The notes beneath the pieces are model-generated. The model searched no databases. It worked only from the letters and a program-made list of their open reading frames with translations, and had not been told where the DNA came from. A stretch of DNA of 42,830 nt from Thermoplasmata archaeon (GTDB taxonomy: Archaea; Thermoplasmatota; Thermoplasmata; Thermoplasmatales; Thermoplasmataceae): NCBI GenBank assembly GCA_021822985.1, contig JAKAPZ010000006.1, positions 1 through 42,830 on the forward strand, in the 5' to 3' direction. A program made the position numbers and the translations under genes. Positions 1-7,856 of the stretch are shown here, piece by piece. Numbering within the stretch: position 1 is the first letter of the stretch; each line of letters begins with the position of its first letter.

Positions 1-214
1 GTGTAATGTGCACATGCTAAAACTAAAGTGTCATTTTGCATATTCTCCAAACTAAGCAGGATCCATTGGAAAAGATTAGCGTCTTGGAATGGGGATTCAG
101 GAATATCTAAACTTTCTTTAAATTCTCAAGCGTAAAATCCCCCTCATTTCCTTGAGAAAAAAGAAAGAATTGCCTGGCAAATGCATCGCATATCCGTTCA
201 GGAAATTGAATCTC
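1..214 (-). pseudogene. Possible frameshifted coding remnant at the left edge
   Basis: This stretch lies just downstream of thiE. No intact gene with a start codon is visible. Two adjacent minus-strand frames nevertheless read like protein. One runs from 214 to a TAG at 109-107 and includes ERICDAFARQFF and GDFTLENLKKV. A second opens near 120 and continues out of the window, with PESPFQDANLFQWILLSLEN. They would join through one frameshift near 115. I do not recognise the family. The alternative is chance open frames in non-coding DNA, so this is tentative. Confidence 0.28.
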
Positions 215-797
215 TCAATTGAACTGCTGCCTTTTTTGGATCGCCAGATGAGAAAATTGAAGAACTCACTGCAATCCCGTCATATCCCAAAATCCTGAAG
301 AGATGTGCATTTTCCACTGTAATTCCCCCGATGGCTAGAACCGGTATCTTCATCTTTCCCCTAACGTGCTTTATGATTTCAGGTGTGCAGAGTTCATAAT
401 CTTTCTTGGTTTCAGTATGGAACATCGATCCAAAGGCCACATAGTCGCATCCCTGATTCTGGAGTTCAAGTGCAAGTTCAGGCCTGCAGTATGCTGATCC
501 GCCAATATGAAGATTTTTGTATTTTTCCCTGATCTTCCCCACTGGCATATCGTCCTTTCCGACGTGAACGCCATATGCACCCACATTGTAAGCAATATCA
601 ACCCGGTCATCCATATAGAACTGGGCTCCTGCTTCCATACACATGTGGTTGAGCCTCGCTGCAACTCTTTCGGCAGTAATGTCATCCGCTTCCTTTTCCC
701 TGTACTGAAGTATATCGATCCCCCCTTTCAGGGCAGATTCAACTTTGCCGAAAAACGATTCTCCATAGAATCCGGGAGTGATTGCGCATATGATCAC
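198..797 (-). CDS. thiE: Thiamine-phosphate synthase ThiE
   Basis: ThiE joins HMP-pyrophosphate and the thiazole phosphate to make thiamine monophosphate in the cytoplasm. The 199-residue product is near the usual length of about 210. Family motifs are visible: LQYREKEAD in the first third, GVHVGKDDMP in the diphosphate/Mg loop region, YVAFGSMFHTETKKD, and PVLAIGGI before the C-terminal phosphate site. I chose the GTG at 797 because it overlaps the TGA of the upstream AIR-synthase-family gene (GTGA) and leads straight into the first beta strand (VIICAITPG). A longer in-frame start (MERSILGG, about 830) is possible. It is the last gene of a three-gene operon under a TPP riboswitch, so it should be repressed when TPP is plentiful. 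Confidence in function is high; the exact start is less sure. Confidence 0.9.
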   Translation of the reverse strand: MIICAITPGFYGESFFGKVESALKGGIDILQYREKEADDITAERVAARLNHMCMEAGAQFYMDDRVDIAYNVGAYGVHVGKDDMPVGKIREKYKNLHIGGSAYCRPELALELQNQGCDYVAFGSMFHTETKKDYELCTPEIIKHVRGKMKIPVLAIGGITVENAHLFRILGYDGIAVSSSIFSSGDPKKAAVQLRDSIS

Positions 798-1807
798 TTT
801 TTCAACGCCCCCCAGTATGGATCTTTCCATTCCGGTTCCATGACTTTTCCATCCATTATCACTGAACTGCTGCCGGCCTTCCCAAACGTTCCAACTATGG
901 CTGCGGGAATTCCTTTGGAATTCATTGAGGCAATTATTTCTTCTGCTGCAAAGCTTTGCACCCCCATTACTATGCAACCTTCGCTTGTCACAGACCATCT
1001 GTCAAGCAGGAGCGAAGAGAGATAGGCAGTTATATATTCATTTTCGGGTATTTTCTTTGATTCAATGTTCAGGTTATGCGAAGATGCCATAGCTATTTCA
1101 CTCAGAGCACCGTAAAGGCCTCCTTCAGTCACATCATGCATGAATCTTATTTCATTGTGGCTGAAGTTCTCAATGAAAAATCTCATGTGATCAGTCACAA
1201 GCAACATGTCTTTGAGAGAAACCAGTTTACCTGCAGTATCCTCCATACCGGGTGGAATCTTGCCGTAATGGCTCAGGATCACTGCTGCCTGTATCCCCGG
1301 ATATCCCATGATTAAGAGGCTGTCTCCCTCCTGGACCCTGCCGTATGAAAAAACGGTATTGTGTGCATGCCCACCCATGGTTACGGAACCGATCAGAGGT
1401 AGGGATGCAGAAGGATATCTTCCCGTGTGTCCGGTGACAATGTCGATATTCCATTCATAACATTGATTGGTGAATGTCTTCCAGTACAGTTCAATCTCTC
1501 TGTCCGTTACGTCAGTCGGAAACAGCAGTGTTGCCGTGAGGAATTCGGGAAGGTTACCTGAAGTGAGAAAATCCGTCAGAATCACATTGAAACCAAATTT
1601 TGAGCCAAACTCTGTTCCCAGGGGCCTGTGGTACGAAAGAGGATCTGTTGTAAGAATAAGATCACTCCCATGAATGCCAAAATCTACCCCAATTGATGGA
1701 TTGACTGAAGAATTCCTGTTTTTAATGTGTTTCAGTATTATTTCCTCAAGTTTGGATGGGGATAATTTACCCACCTCATAGAATGGCTTTTGTACCAGTC
1801 TCAACAC
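794..1807 (-). CDS. AIR-synthase/HypE/ThiL-superfamily protein in thiamine operon
   Basis: This is a PurM/HypE/SelD/ThiL-fold protein of about 337 residues, from a superfamily of ATP-dependent enzymes. Visible signatures are ILTTDPL (N-terminal substrate/ATP region), DIVTGHTGRYP, GSVTMGG, and FMHDVTEGGLYGALSEIA, the last being close to HypE-type archaeal proteins. The classical ThiL GDDAA motif is not apparent; the corresponding region reads GVDFGIHGSD. It lies between a predicted thiamine transporter and thiE under one TPP riboswitch, which suggests a thiamine-related kinase-like role, but that is inference from context. The GTG at 1807 overlaps the transporter by 32 bases. A GTG at 1774, just after the transporter stop and starting VGKLSPSKL, is a credible alternative. 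Hydrogenase genes are absent, so a true HypE role is unlikely. Confidence 0.75.
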   Translation of the reverse strand: MLRLVQKPFYEVGKLSPSKLEEIILKHIKNRNSSVNPSIGVDFGIHGSDLILTTDPLSYHRPLGTEFGSKFGFNVILTDFLTSGNLPEFLTATLLFPTDVTDREIELYWKTFTNQCYEWNIDIVTGHTGRYPSASLPLIGSVTMGGHAHNTVFSYGRVQEGDSLLIMGYPGIQAAVILSHYGKIPPGMEDTAGKLVSLKDMLLVTDHMRFFIENFSHNEIRFMHDVTEGGLYGALSEIAMASSHNLNIESKKIPENEYITAYLSSLLLDRWSVTSEGCIVMGVQSFAAEEIIASMNSKGIPAAIVGTFGKAGSSSVIMDGKVMEPEWKDPYWGALKK

Positions 1808-3020
1808 CCCATAGATACCATGAAATTGCTCCTATGGCCCCGAATAATTCCACCACGGCGAGAAGCATTAAATAGAATTCCATGCTGCTGTTCACAAATG
1901 TTGTAAGCAGGTAGATTATAATAAGTATTCCATAGGCAAAGGCCCTGACATTCCCTATTCCTGTGCCCCTCTTCATGGTGTGGTTCAGTTCAACCTGAAG
2001 AACTTCCCTGGAACCCCACCCGATCTCTGAGAGAAATGCCCTTGCGATCAATAACCAGATGAGTATGTTCAGCGGCAGAATGTAAAAACCGGATACGATG
2101 GCAAGGAAGATCAGGAGGGCAGCCATAATTGGAAACGATATGACCGGAAGTATACGGTGTGGAATTTTCTTCACGTAAAGTGCAAGGGCAAAACCTGATG
2201 CAGTTCCTGCTAACGTTGTCAGCACTGCGAAGAAAAAGGGCTGATTTTCATAGACGCTTCCAAAATAGATGTTAAGCAGGAAAAATCCCGTGACTATGGT
2301 TGTGGCTGTGGATATCTGTTCGAATACTGCGAGCCATTTTATTTTCTTCCCGGTGTAATTCCATAATTCCTGTGTGTCTTCAATGCTGTATTTTTCACTG
2401 TTTTCCGACATTGCAGACCACATCGGACTCTCCGTAGAAAGCCATCTTGTTACAAAAACAATTACAAGCACAACCGTGGTTATGGAGAAAATGAATAATT
2501 TTGAAGCGTAAACATCAAGGCCATAGAAGAATTCCACTGAGGCAGTCAGGAATACTCCAAAATTTGCCATGTTGGTTATGAATATAATATACTGGCTTCT
2601 TCTTGCAAATGAAACACTTTCCCCAACATATGCAAGTATAACCGTCTCATCCCCTCCAAGTGCAAAATTTGCAATGAATACTGAAATGAAGAGTTCGTAG
2701 AAGTTGAAGGATGCAATGGCCCCATACAGTCCAATAGCAGACAGAAAAACTGTCAGTATGAATATCTTCTTCCTTCCATACCTGTCTGAAAATCTGCCCA
2801 TTACTATGTTTCCCATGAAAAGTCCGGATGCGGCTATGATCTTATATCCATAACCATAGGATCCCGAATTTACCCATCCATAGACACTGGATGCAAGGAA
2901 AAGTATGATCCCCCACAGAAAAAGTGATGAAGCAGTGGCAACAAATGCAGTTATGTTCAATCCTTTCTTATTCTCTTCAAGCTTGCTGACCGTATTTATA
3001 TAGTCGTGTTTTCCGTACAT
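1776..3020 (-). CDS. MFS transporter, predicted thiamine/precursor uptake
   Basis: This is a 414-residue membrane protein with about 12 transmembrane helices. The MFS motif A appears between helices 2 and 3 as GRFSDRYGRKK, and charged loops and a central cytoplasmic segment (residues about 185-220) fit the fold. A TPP riboswitch directly precedes the ATG at 3020, with the Shine-Dalgarno GGAGGG at 3030-3025 embedded in the riboswitch 3' end. This start replaces an upstream ATG at 3056 that would lie inside the aptamer. Archaeal MFS proteins with THI elements have been predicted to be thiamine transporters (ThiT1/ThiT2 in Thermoplasma), and this gene fits that description. It overlaps the downstream AIR-synthase-family gene, implying co-translation. 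The substrate (thiamine, TPP or HMP) cannot be told from sequence. Confidence 0.85.
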   Translation of the reverse strand: MYGKHDYINTVSKLEENKKGLNITAFVATASSLFLWGIILFLASSVYGWVNSGSYGYGYKIIAASGLFMGNIVMGRFSDRYGRKKIFILTVFLSAIGLYGAIASFNFYELFISVFIANFALGGDETVILAYVGESVSFARRSQYIIFITNMANFGVFLTASVEFFYGLDVYASKLFIFSITTVVLVIVFVTRWLSTESPMWSAMSENSEKYSIEDTQELWNYTGKKIKWLAVFEQISTATTIVTGFFLLNIYFGSVYENQPFFFAVLTTLAGTASGFALALYVKKIPHRILPVISFPIMAALLIFLAIVSGFYILPLNILIWLLIARAFLSEIGWGSREVLQVELNHTMKRGTGIGNVRAFAYGILIIIYLLTTFVNSSMEFYLMLLAVVELFGAIGAISWYLWGVETGTKAIL

Positions 3021-3110
3021 ATTTCCCTCCGCCGGCATTATCCGGATCAGGTTCAAAGGGTCGATCTTGTGATCCTCTCAGCCTTTAAAGCTCCCCTTCC
3101 CTCTGAAATA
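3020..3110 (-). promoter_or_regulatory. TPP (THI-element) riboswitch
   Basis: Read on the minus strand, the conserved core is clear: GGGGAGC, then GGCTGAGAGGATC, GATCGACCC, GAACCTGATCCGG, ATAATGCCGGCGGAGGGA. The P4 arm is GATC-ACAA-GATC and P5 is CGG/CCG around ATAATG. P3 is very short, about 3 bp. The final GGAGGG is also the Shine-Dalgarno of the transporter and the ATG follows four bases later, so TPP binding would hide the ribosome site. A possible closing helix pairs 3110-3105 (TATTTC) with 3025-3020 (GAAATA). That helix exists only if transcription starts upstream of 3110. Confidence 0.95.
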
Positions 3111-3117
3111 CCTATTG

Positions 3118-3130
3118 TGTATTTATACAT
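3118..3130 (-). promoter_or_regulatory. TATA box of the thiamine operon
   Basis: The minus strand reads ATGTATAAATACA here, a good archaeal TATA element. Transcription would begin about 25 bases downstream, near 3100, close to the 5' edge of the riboswitch core. If so, the 5' half of the proposed closing helix is not transcribed and the aptamer would be closed by inner pairs only. Confidence 0.6.
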
Positions 3131-3160
3131 GCCCGGTTTTTTGGGTGTAAAAAAGAATAA

Positions 3161-3853
3161 TCAGGATGGCACAAGAGTGTAGAAGAAAGAGGGAGGAAAT
3201 GGCGGAGAAAATAATCCAAGAAGTATCAATGACATCTGAAGTGTCATTGCAGGATAAATGCTGTAGGTGAGCGCATACAGTCCAATATAAATTATTCCTA
3301 TTGCAAATGCGTCGAGCATGAAGTATGCATCATAGGGATAGGGATATCCTGAATATGCATTTATCAGGTACATATAATAATACAGGGAATAGAAAATTGC
3401 GGAAACAATAATGGCTGTTCCCTTTTTCATGAAAAGTCTCCCAATTCCAACCCCTATGGAGGAAAAATTGAACATTTCGACAAAACATGGAAAATAGAGT
3501 ATCTGGAACATGTAAATAGTATCGGTGTTCGGGGCATATACAGAATATGCACTATGATAGCTGTTGAAAACGAACACCCAAACAATTGCTACGCCTGCCA
3601 GAACAACAAACCAAATAGGTGAAAGAAGGGATTTTAATGGATCATCTATGCCTCTGAAATAAAATGAAAAAAACAGAATTTCCGCAACCGGCAATATATA
3701 CTGGATATATTGCATCGTTACAGCAATCCCGGTATACCTGTTCTCAAGATAGTTTAATGCAATGAATGAAATCTGGAAGAGCAGGTATATCATGAAGACC
3801 AGATATCTCGCATTTGTTCCATCATCATACATGATTCTTTTGAACTGCATCAT
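3161..3853 (-). CDS. Polytopic membrane protein, possibly degenerate CPBP-like
   Basis: This 230-residue protein has about seven hydrophobic helices. It starts at ATG 3853 after the Shine-Dalgarno GGAGAGG, six bases beyond the ctaB stop, so it is the last gene of the oxidase operon. I do not recognise it with certainty. The C-terminal half resembles the layout of CPBP (Abi/CAAX protease-like) membrane proteins: FVEMFNF where an EExxxR motif would be, AIFYSLYYY where FxxxH would be, and a final helix ITYSIYPAM-like segment (reads LTYSIYPAMTLQ). The catalytic Glu-Glu, Arg and His positions would all be replaced, so if the match is real it is a non-proteolytic relative. A role in oxidase assembly is suggested only by position. 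Confidence 0.6.
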   Translation of the reverse strand: MMQFKRIMYDDGTNARYLVFMIYLLFQISFIALNYLENRYTGIAVTMQYIQYILPVAEILFFSFYFRGIDDPLKSLLSPIWFVVLAGVAIVWVFVFNSYHSAYSVYAPNTDTIYMFQILYFPCFVEMFNFSSIGVGIGRLFMKKGTAIIVSAIFYSLYYYMYLINAYSGYPYPYDAYFMLDAFAIGIIYIGLYALTYSIYPAMTLQMSLILLGLFSPPFPPSFFYTLVPS

Positions 3854-3859
3854 CCTCTC

Positions 3860-4729
3860 CTACAGGGAAGATATGACCACAAGCAACAGGGCCAGTGTGA
3901 GAAACGTGTTGGAAAAGGAAAACAGTTTCCGGTATTCTTTCTCTGCCCCATTACGGAAGTAATAAATGATTGATGGTATAAGAAGCATAAGGCCAAGCGG
4001 TATTGCAAATATCCTGAAGTAGAGTCCTGTTTCCATCCATCCGAAGAATACCGGGAGGGCCATGAATGCTGCGAGTATGATTGAATTCACCAGTATTGCC
4101 TTTCTTGTAGCAGGTACGCCTTTAGTCGCAGGGAGCATAGGTATTCCTGCTTCCCTGTAGTCCTCCCTGTATTTTATTGCAAGGGCCCAGAAATGGGTAG
4201 GGGTCCAGAGAAATACCATTATTGCAATATAAAATGATGAAATTGTGGGATATCCATAGAAAGCAGAAGAACCTGCGAGTGCGGGAAACGAGCCGGCTAT
4301 TCCACCTATAACAATGTTCCATTCAGTTCTTCTTTTCAGCAATATTGTGTAAAGAAGTGCATAGCTCGCAAATCCCGCCATTATGAATATGAATGCAGCA
4401 ATGTTGAGGAAAAGAATGGATGTCACCATTGAAATTGCAAGAAGCGCAACCATAAGAAATATGTATCTTCCCCTGTTCTGGCTGATCTCTGTTCTTCTCT
4501 TTGAGACCCGCTTCATTCTGGAATCTATATCCGTATCGTAAAGGTTGTTGAAAACGCCTGAACTCATGGCAGCAGTTGTTCCAGCGATCAGCAATGGAAA
4601 GATCCTGTAAATGTGTGACAGGGGGTTAGCCATGGTAAAGAAGCCTGCGACTGCAACCAGATCTATAAGAAAAGTTATCTCAAGCTTAAAAATATTATTT
4701 AAATAGGAAAAATTTAATGTTTTTTCCAA
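3860..4729 (-). CDS. ctaB: Heme O synthase (protoheme IX farnesyltransferase)
   Basis: CtaB/CyoE attaches a farnesyl-type chain to heme b to make heme O for heme-copper oxidases. The 289-residue product is of normal length and has about nine membrane helices. The first prenyl-diphosphate/Mg motif is NNLYDTDIDSRMKR at residues 61-74. The second conserved loop reads YREDYREAGIPMLPATKG, matching the DYxxAGIPMLP signature of heme O synthases rather than UbiA or other prenyltransferases. It starts one base after the cupredoxin gene ends and is followed by the unknown membrane gene, all in the oxidase operon. The chain actually added in archaea may be longer than farnesyl. Confidence is high. Confidence 0.92.
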   Translation of the reverse strand: MEKTLNFSYLNNIFKLEITFLIDLVAVAGFFTMANPLSHIYRIFPLLIAGTTAAMSSGVFNNLYDTDIDSRMKRVSKRRTEISQNRGRYIFLMVALLAISMVTSILFLNIAAFIFIMAGFASYALLYTILLKRRTEWNIVIGGIAGSFPALAGSSAFYGYPTISSFYIAIMVFLWTPTHFWALAIKYREDYREAGIPMLPATKGVPATRKAILVNSIILAAFMALPVFFGWMETGLYFRIFAIPLGLMLLIPSIIYYFRNGAEKEYRKLFSFSNTFLTLALLLVVISSL

Positions 4730-4730
4730 A

Positions 4731-5348
4731 TCAGAACACCGTATACGTCATGGCCTTTATGGTACCAAGAATCTGTGAAAGATCCGAGTATACCAGAATG
4801 GATAGGTCATGAGCAGATTCGAATGAATGTATCATTGCGTTGGATGTGCTGGAAACTGTTGCTGCTGTCGTGTTGTTTCCTGCTGTGCTGTTGATCACAA
4901 TCTGGCCGACCATTGTCGATGGGTGCACTGTGCACCAGTATGTGTATATGCCTGTCTTGAAAAATTCATACGATACCTTTGAAACATGCCCGGGAGACTG
5001 CGTTACTTGTCCAGTGCTGAGAAGTGTCAGGGACGAGGATGTTTCTGTCGGACCCGCATTGATTGTGAGTGTATGTGGCAGATTATCTTCCTCTATGACA
5101 GTGAAATTTATCACATAATAAAGTGGAAGGTATAGTGTTGGGTTTATTGACCCATGAGAATAATTCCATCCACCTGCATCAGCATACAGGGTAACATTCA
5201 TGTATCCTTTGACTGGGAGATTGGTGGGATCTGCAAGCCCACCTCCAGTCTGAGTTGGCGCGTCGAACATAAAGAGGAGCATTAATCCTGACAGCAGAAT
5301 TATGATCACTCCCAATACTATTCCTGTTTTTCCTATCATATTATTCAC
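4731..5348 (-). CDS. Membrane-anchored cupredoxin (blue copper protein)
   Basis: This 205-residue protein has one N-terminal membrane helix (residues about 9-28) followed by an extracytoplasmic cupredoxin domain. A complete type-1 copper set is visible: His92 in NLPHTLTINAG, then Cys139, His142 and Met146 in YWCTVHPSTMVG. The Cys-x2-His-x3-Met spacing is short, as in amicyanin/halocyanin-like loops rather than rusticyanin. A Thr/Ser/Asn-rich linker with sequons (about 154-170) and a C-terminal tail of unknown role follow. The gene overlaps the end of subunit I by 8 bases, so it is very likely made with the oxidase and could deliver electrons to the CuA site. Sulfocyanin-like carriers do this in related acidophiles; the actual donor here is inferred. 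Confidence 0.85.
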   Translation of the reverse strand: MNNMIGKTGIVLGVIIILLSGLMLLFMFDAPTQTGGGLADPTNLPVKGYMNVTLYADAGGWNYSHGSINPTLYLPLYYVINFTVIEEDNLPHTLTINAGPTETSSSLTLLSTGQVTQSPGHVSKVSYEFFKTGIYTYWCTVHPSTMVGQIVINSTAGNNTTAATVSSTSNAMIHSFESAHDLSILVYSDLSQILGTIKAMTYTVF

Positions 5349-7014
5349 CTCCAGCTATTTCAGGGTTTCTATAAATTTCTTCAAAAACATTGCTTGGCTC
5401 TATCTGTGGTGCCTTTGAAGTGGATATTATGAGGTTTGCAAGGAAAAAGAGTTGCCCAATTCCTACAATGACACCCCCGAGTATAGCCACATCCTGGTAT
5501 ACCATGTATCTTGCAAAATATCCAGAGACGAATCTGGGCATACCCATGAAGCCTCCTACTATCCAGCCCATAGACATTATCATTGAGCCTACAGATGTAA
5601 ATGCAAAATGCCACCCGGCAAGTCTCCGGCTGTAAATTCTGCCTCCTGTGAGTGATGGCCATAGCATATAAATTGCTGCAAAGGCAATTCCGACGGTTAT
5701 ACCCATGAATACGAAATGGAAATGCCCGGTTACCCAGTATGTTCCATGGGTCTGTTCATTGAAAGGAAGAATTGCCGTGAGAACTCCCGTGATACCTCCA
5801 AAGACAAAGTCCATTATGCCGTTTATTACAAAGAGCATGGGAATGGTAAGCCTGATTTTCTGCGCAGTCCAGAGAGTTCCAATGTAATTGAAGACAGTTA
5901 TTGCAGAGGGAATGACTACAAGGAAAGATGCTGTTGAGAAGAACAGGCCCCATTCAATCCCCAGACCTGATTCCATGAGGTGATGCCCCCATACCAGTTC
6001 AGACAGTGGAAGAAGAAGCCCCAGAGCAATGACACCTGACGTGTAACTGTAAATCTTGTTTCCCGTGAATTTTGGAATTATTTCATAAATGAGCCCGAAT
6101 TGCGGAAGAATTGCAATGTAAACAATTGGATGGCCCCATACCCAGAAAAGCTCAGTGAAATAAAGTGGTGAAGAACTTGAGCTTGTAAAGAATATGGGAT
6201 TGAAAAAGTCATAGAAAAGCATTATCATTGCAGTCATGAGGAATGGGGCTGATGCAAGAAACATTATCAGGGTGAAAAGAACAGACCATGCAAAGAGTGG
6301 CATCTTGGACAGAGGCATGCTGTCACTTCTCTCGTAGATTATATTTCTCACAATAATGATGGCTGCTATGGTGACTCCTATCATTATGAATTCAAGCCCA
6401 ATAACTGCGAGCCAGTTCATGGCTCCCGCACCGTAAGGATCAAGCTGAAGAGCAAGTGGTGGATAGTAATACCATCTTGTGGAAGTTCTTGAGAAGAGTA
6501 TAAAAATTCCCCCCATGAGCCATATCCAGTATCCCCATGAAGACGCATTTCCATACCTGTCTGATTTCATGTTGATAAATTTTGGCAGGAGATAATATGC
6601 AAGCCCCAGGGCACTTCCAATGGCCCACATGTAGATCATGAGAATTGCATGTTCAGTGGTCAGAATATCATAAATGACTTCCCTTTGCGCAAACAATGTA
6701 GGATATGGTTCCACAAGACTTACCCTCATTACAACGCCGAAAGTTCCTGCAATGAAGAAGAAAAGAAGGCTTGTAATGAGATATCTGATACCTATACTCT
6801 TGCTGTCATTCATTATAAAAGAATAAGGGTTGATAGTTCCTCCCACCTTTTTCTTCTCCCTGAGATAGGATGAATAATCGTAATAATTTTCGTTCAATGC
6901 CGCTACATCAACCTCTGTCTTTACTGAGAGATATTTGTAGTACATCAAAAATAAGAATATGAAGAAGAAAGAGAGAACCAAAGACGCTTCAACGAGCAAT
7001 GTGGTTGCTGACAT
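5341..7014 (-). CDS. coxA: Heme-copper terminal oxidase subunit I
   Basis: Subunit I houses the low-spin heme and the heme/CuB oxygen-reduction site. The 557-residue protein has about 12-13 helices. Visible ligands are His122 (TTEHAILMIYMW, low-spin heme), His295 with the cross-link tyrosine Tyr299 in WGHPIVYIAILP, His344/His345 (WGHHLMESG, CuB), and His431/His433 (TGHFHFVFMG, hemes). The D-channel Glu of A1-type oxidases (HPEVY) is Ile297 here. GHPIVY matches B-type (ba3-like) enzymes, as does a one-helix subunit II, although other loops look less typical. The start ATG overlaps the subunit II stop as TGATG. Exact class needs alignment. Confidence 0.93.
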   Translation of the reverse strand: MSATTLLVEASLVLSFFFIFLFLMYYKYLSVKTEVDVAALNENYYDYSSYLREKKKVGGTINPYSFIMNDSKSIGIRYLITSLLFFFIAGTFGVVMRVSLVEPYPTLFAQREVIYDILTTEHAILMIYMWAIGSALGLAYYLLPKFINMKSDRYGNASSWGYWIWLMGGIFILFSRTSTRWYYYPPLALQLDPYGAGAMNWLAVIGLEFIMIGVTIAAIIIVRNIIYERSDSMPLSKMPLFAWSVLFTLIMFLASAPFLMTAMIMLFYDFFNPIFFTSSSSSPLYFTELFWVWGHPIVYIAILPQFGLIYEIIPKFTGNKIYSYTSGVIALGLLLPLSELVWGHHLMESGLGIEWGLFFSTASFLVVIPSAITVFNYIGTLWTAQKIRLTIPMLFVINGIMDFVFGGITGVLTAILPFNEQTHGTYWVTGHFHFVFMGITVGIAFAAIYMLWPSLTGGRIYSRRLAGWHFAFTSVGSMIMSMGWIVGGFMGMPRFVSGYFARYMVYQDVAILGGVIVGIGQLFFLANLIISTSKAPQIEPSNVFEEIYRNPEIAGGE

Positions 7015-7508
7015 CAGGCGACCACCGTCACATATCCTCTCATAAGGTAATGCTCATATCCGCAATATTCAACACATTCCATTACAAATGTTCCTGTTTT
7101 TACGGGAGTGAATGTTATGGTGTTATTCTGGCCCGGAACTGCATAAATCTGTATTCCAAACTGCGGAATGTACAGATCATGAATTACTGCATTCGATTGC
7201 GAACCGGCTGTAGAAGTGACTATCAGAGTGTAAGTGTGGTTTACAGTAATGTTGAGATTGTCCACGCTTGTCTGCTTCCCGGTTGCATTGAAATATGTGA
7301 ATGACCAGGCCCACTGGTAACCATCCACTGTTATGGGAGTGCTGTTTTTTGGGATTGCATTTGAGCCTGACAATTTCGTGGCGATGCTGAAATCGCTCTG
7401 TGAAGTTATGTAGAAATTAAGGCCTGCAGCAAAAACAAGCACTACCATAAAACCCACGATCCACAATGCTTCTGCTTTCAACTTATTATTATGATTTTCC
7501 TCACTCAT
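7014..7508 (-). CDS. coxB: Terminal oxidase subunit II with CuA site
   Basis: Subunit II accepts electrons from a carrier at a binuclear copper centre and passes them to subunit I. It is 164 residues long with one membrane helix (about 15-33) and an extracytoplasmic cupredoxin domain, the compact form seen in ba3-type enzymes. All CuA ligands are present: His110 (VIHDLYIP), then Cys145, Glu147, Cys149, His153 and Met156 in ECVEYCGYEHYLM. The aromatic patch YQWAWSF (64-70) is the usual electron-entry region. The ATG overlaps the stop of the upstream 82-residue gene (ATGA), and its own stop overlaps the start of subunit I, so the three are tightly coupled. Confidence 0.93.
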   Translation of the reverse strand: MSEENHNNKLKAEALWIVGFMVVLVFAAGLNFYITSQSDFSIATKLSGSNAIPKNSTPITVDGYQWAWSFTYFNATGKQTSVDNLNITVNHTYTLIVTSTAGSQSNAVIHDLYIPQFGIQIYAVPGQNNTITFTPVKTGTFVMECVEYCGYEHYLMRGYVTVVA

Positions 7509-7753
7509 CTGAAATCATCTCCGGAGTAGTCTCTGGCGCCCTTCTTATAAACGGGGTAATATAGCAATAAAAGTGTAAACAACCCTGACGCTAGTGCAGC
7601 AGCAAGTATTGGTGATTCATAGATAGCGTCTGTCTGTCCTATAGAAGATGCGTAGAAATTGGCAAGTGCGATTCTGAAAACAAAATCACTTATGATTCCT
7701 GCAATTACAGAAATTATCAGAAAGATAGATACTATCTTAGTATTAGCATCCAT
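7505..7753 (-). CDS. Small two-helix membrane protein, first gene of oxidase operon
   Basis: This is an 82-residue protein with two predicted membrane helices (about 7-30 and 47-68) and a charged C-terminus ending GARDYSGDDFR. It overlaps coxB by four bases (ATGA), so it is probably a small structural subunit or assembly partner of the oxidase. I recognise no named family from sequence. Upstream, the minus strand has a TATA-like run (TATTAATAAAATATAATC, about 7785-7768) and a GGAG four bases from the ATG. This makes it the probable 5' end of a six-gene operon running to 3161. Confidence 0.72.
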   Translation of the reverse strand: MDANTKIVSIFLIISVIAGIISDFVFRIALANFYASSIGQTDAIYESPILAAALASGLFTLLLLYYPVYKKGARDYSGDDFR

Positions 7754-7810
7754 GGCTCCGTATGATTATATTTTATTAATAGTTTATCGAATGGTGCTTA
7801 TGTCTCAATG

Positions 7811-7837
7811 AAAAAACACACCGTGATATAAAAAAAT
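7811..7837 (-). terminator. T-rich terminator after the MBF1-like gene
   Basis: Two T runs appear on the minus strand just beyond the stop at 7857: ATTTTTTTATATC (about 7840-7828) and GTTTTTTCATTG (about 7819-7808). There is no strong hairpin, which is normal for archaeal termination. They separate the MBF1-like transcript from the oxidase operon promoter. Confidence 0.5.
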
Positions 7838-7856
7838 TGTAGTTTTATTCAATTTG

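Noticed and set aside
198-998. A 266-residue ThiE with a long N-terminal extension
   Set aside because: The extra 67 residues lie inside the upstream gene and look unlike protein; a GTG at 797 with GTGA overlap gives the normal length.
794-1807. True HypE (hydrogenase maturation)
   Set aside because: No hydrogenase or other hyp genes are nearby, and the gene is in a TPP-controlled thiamine operon.
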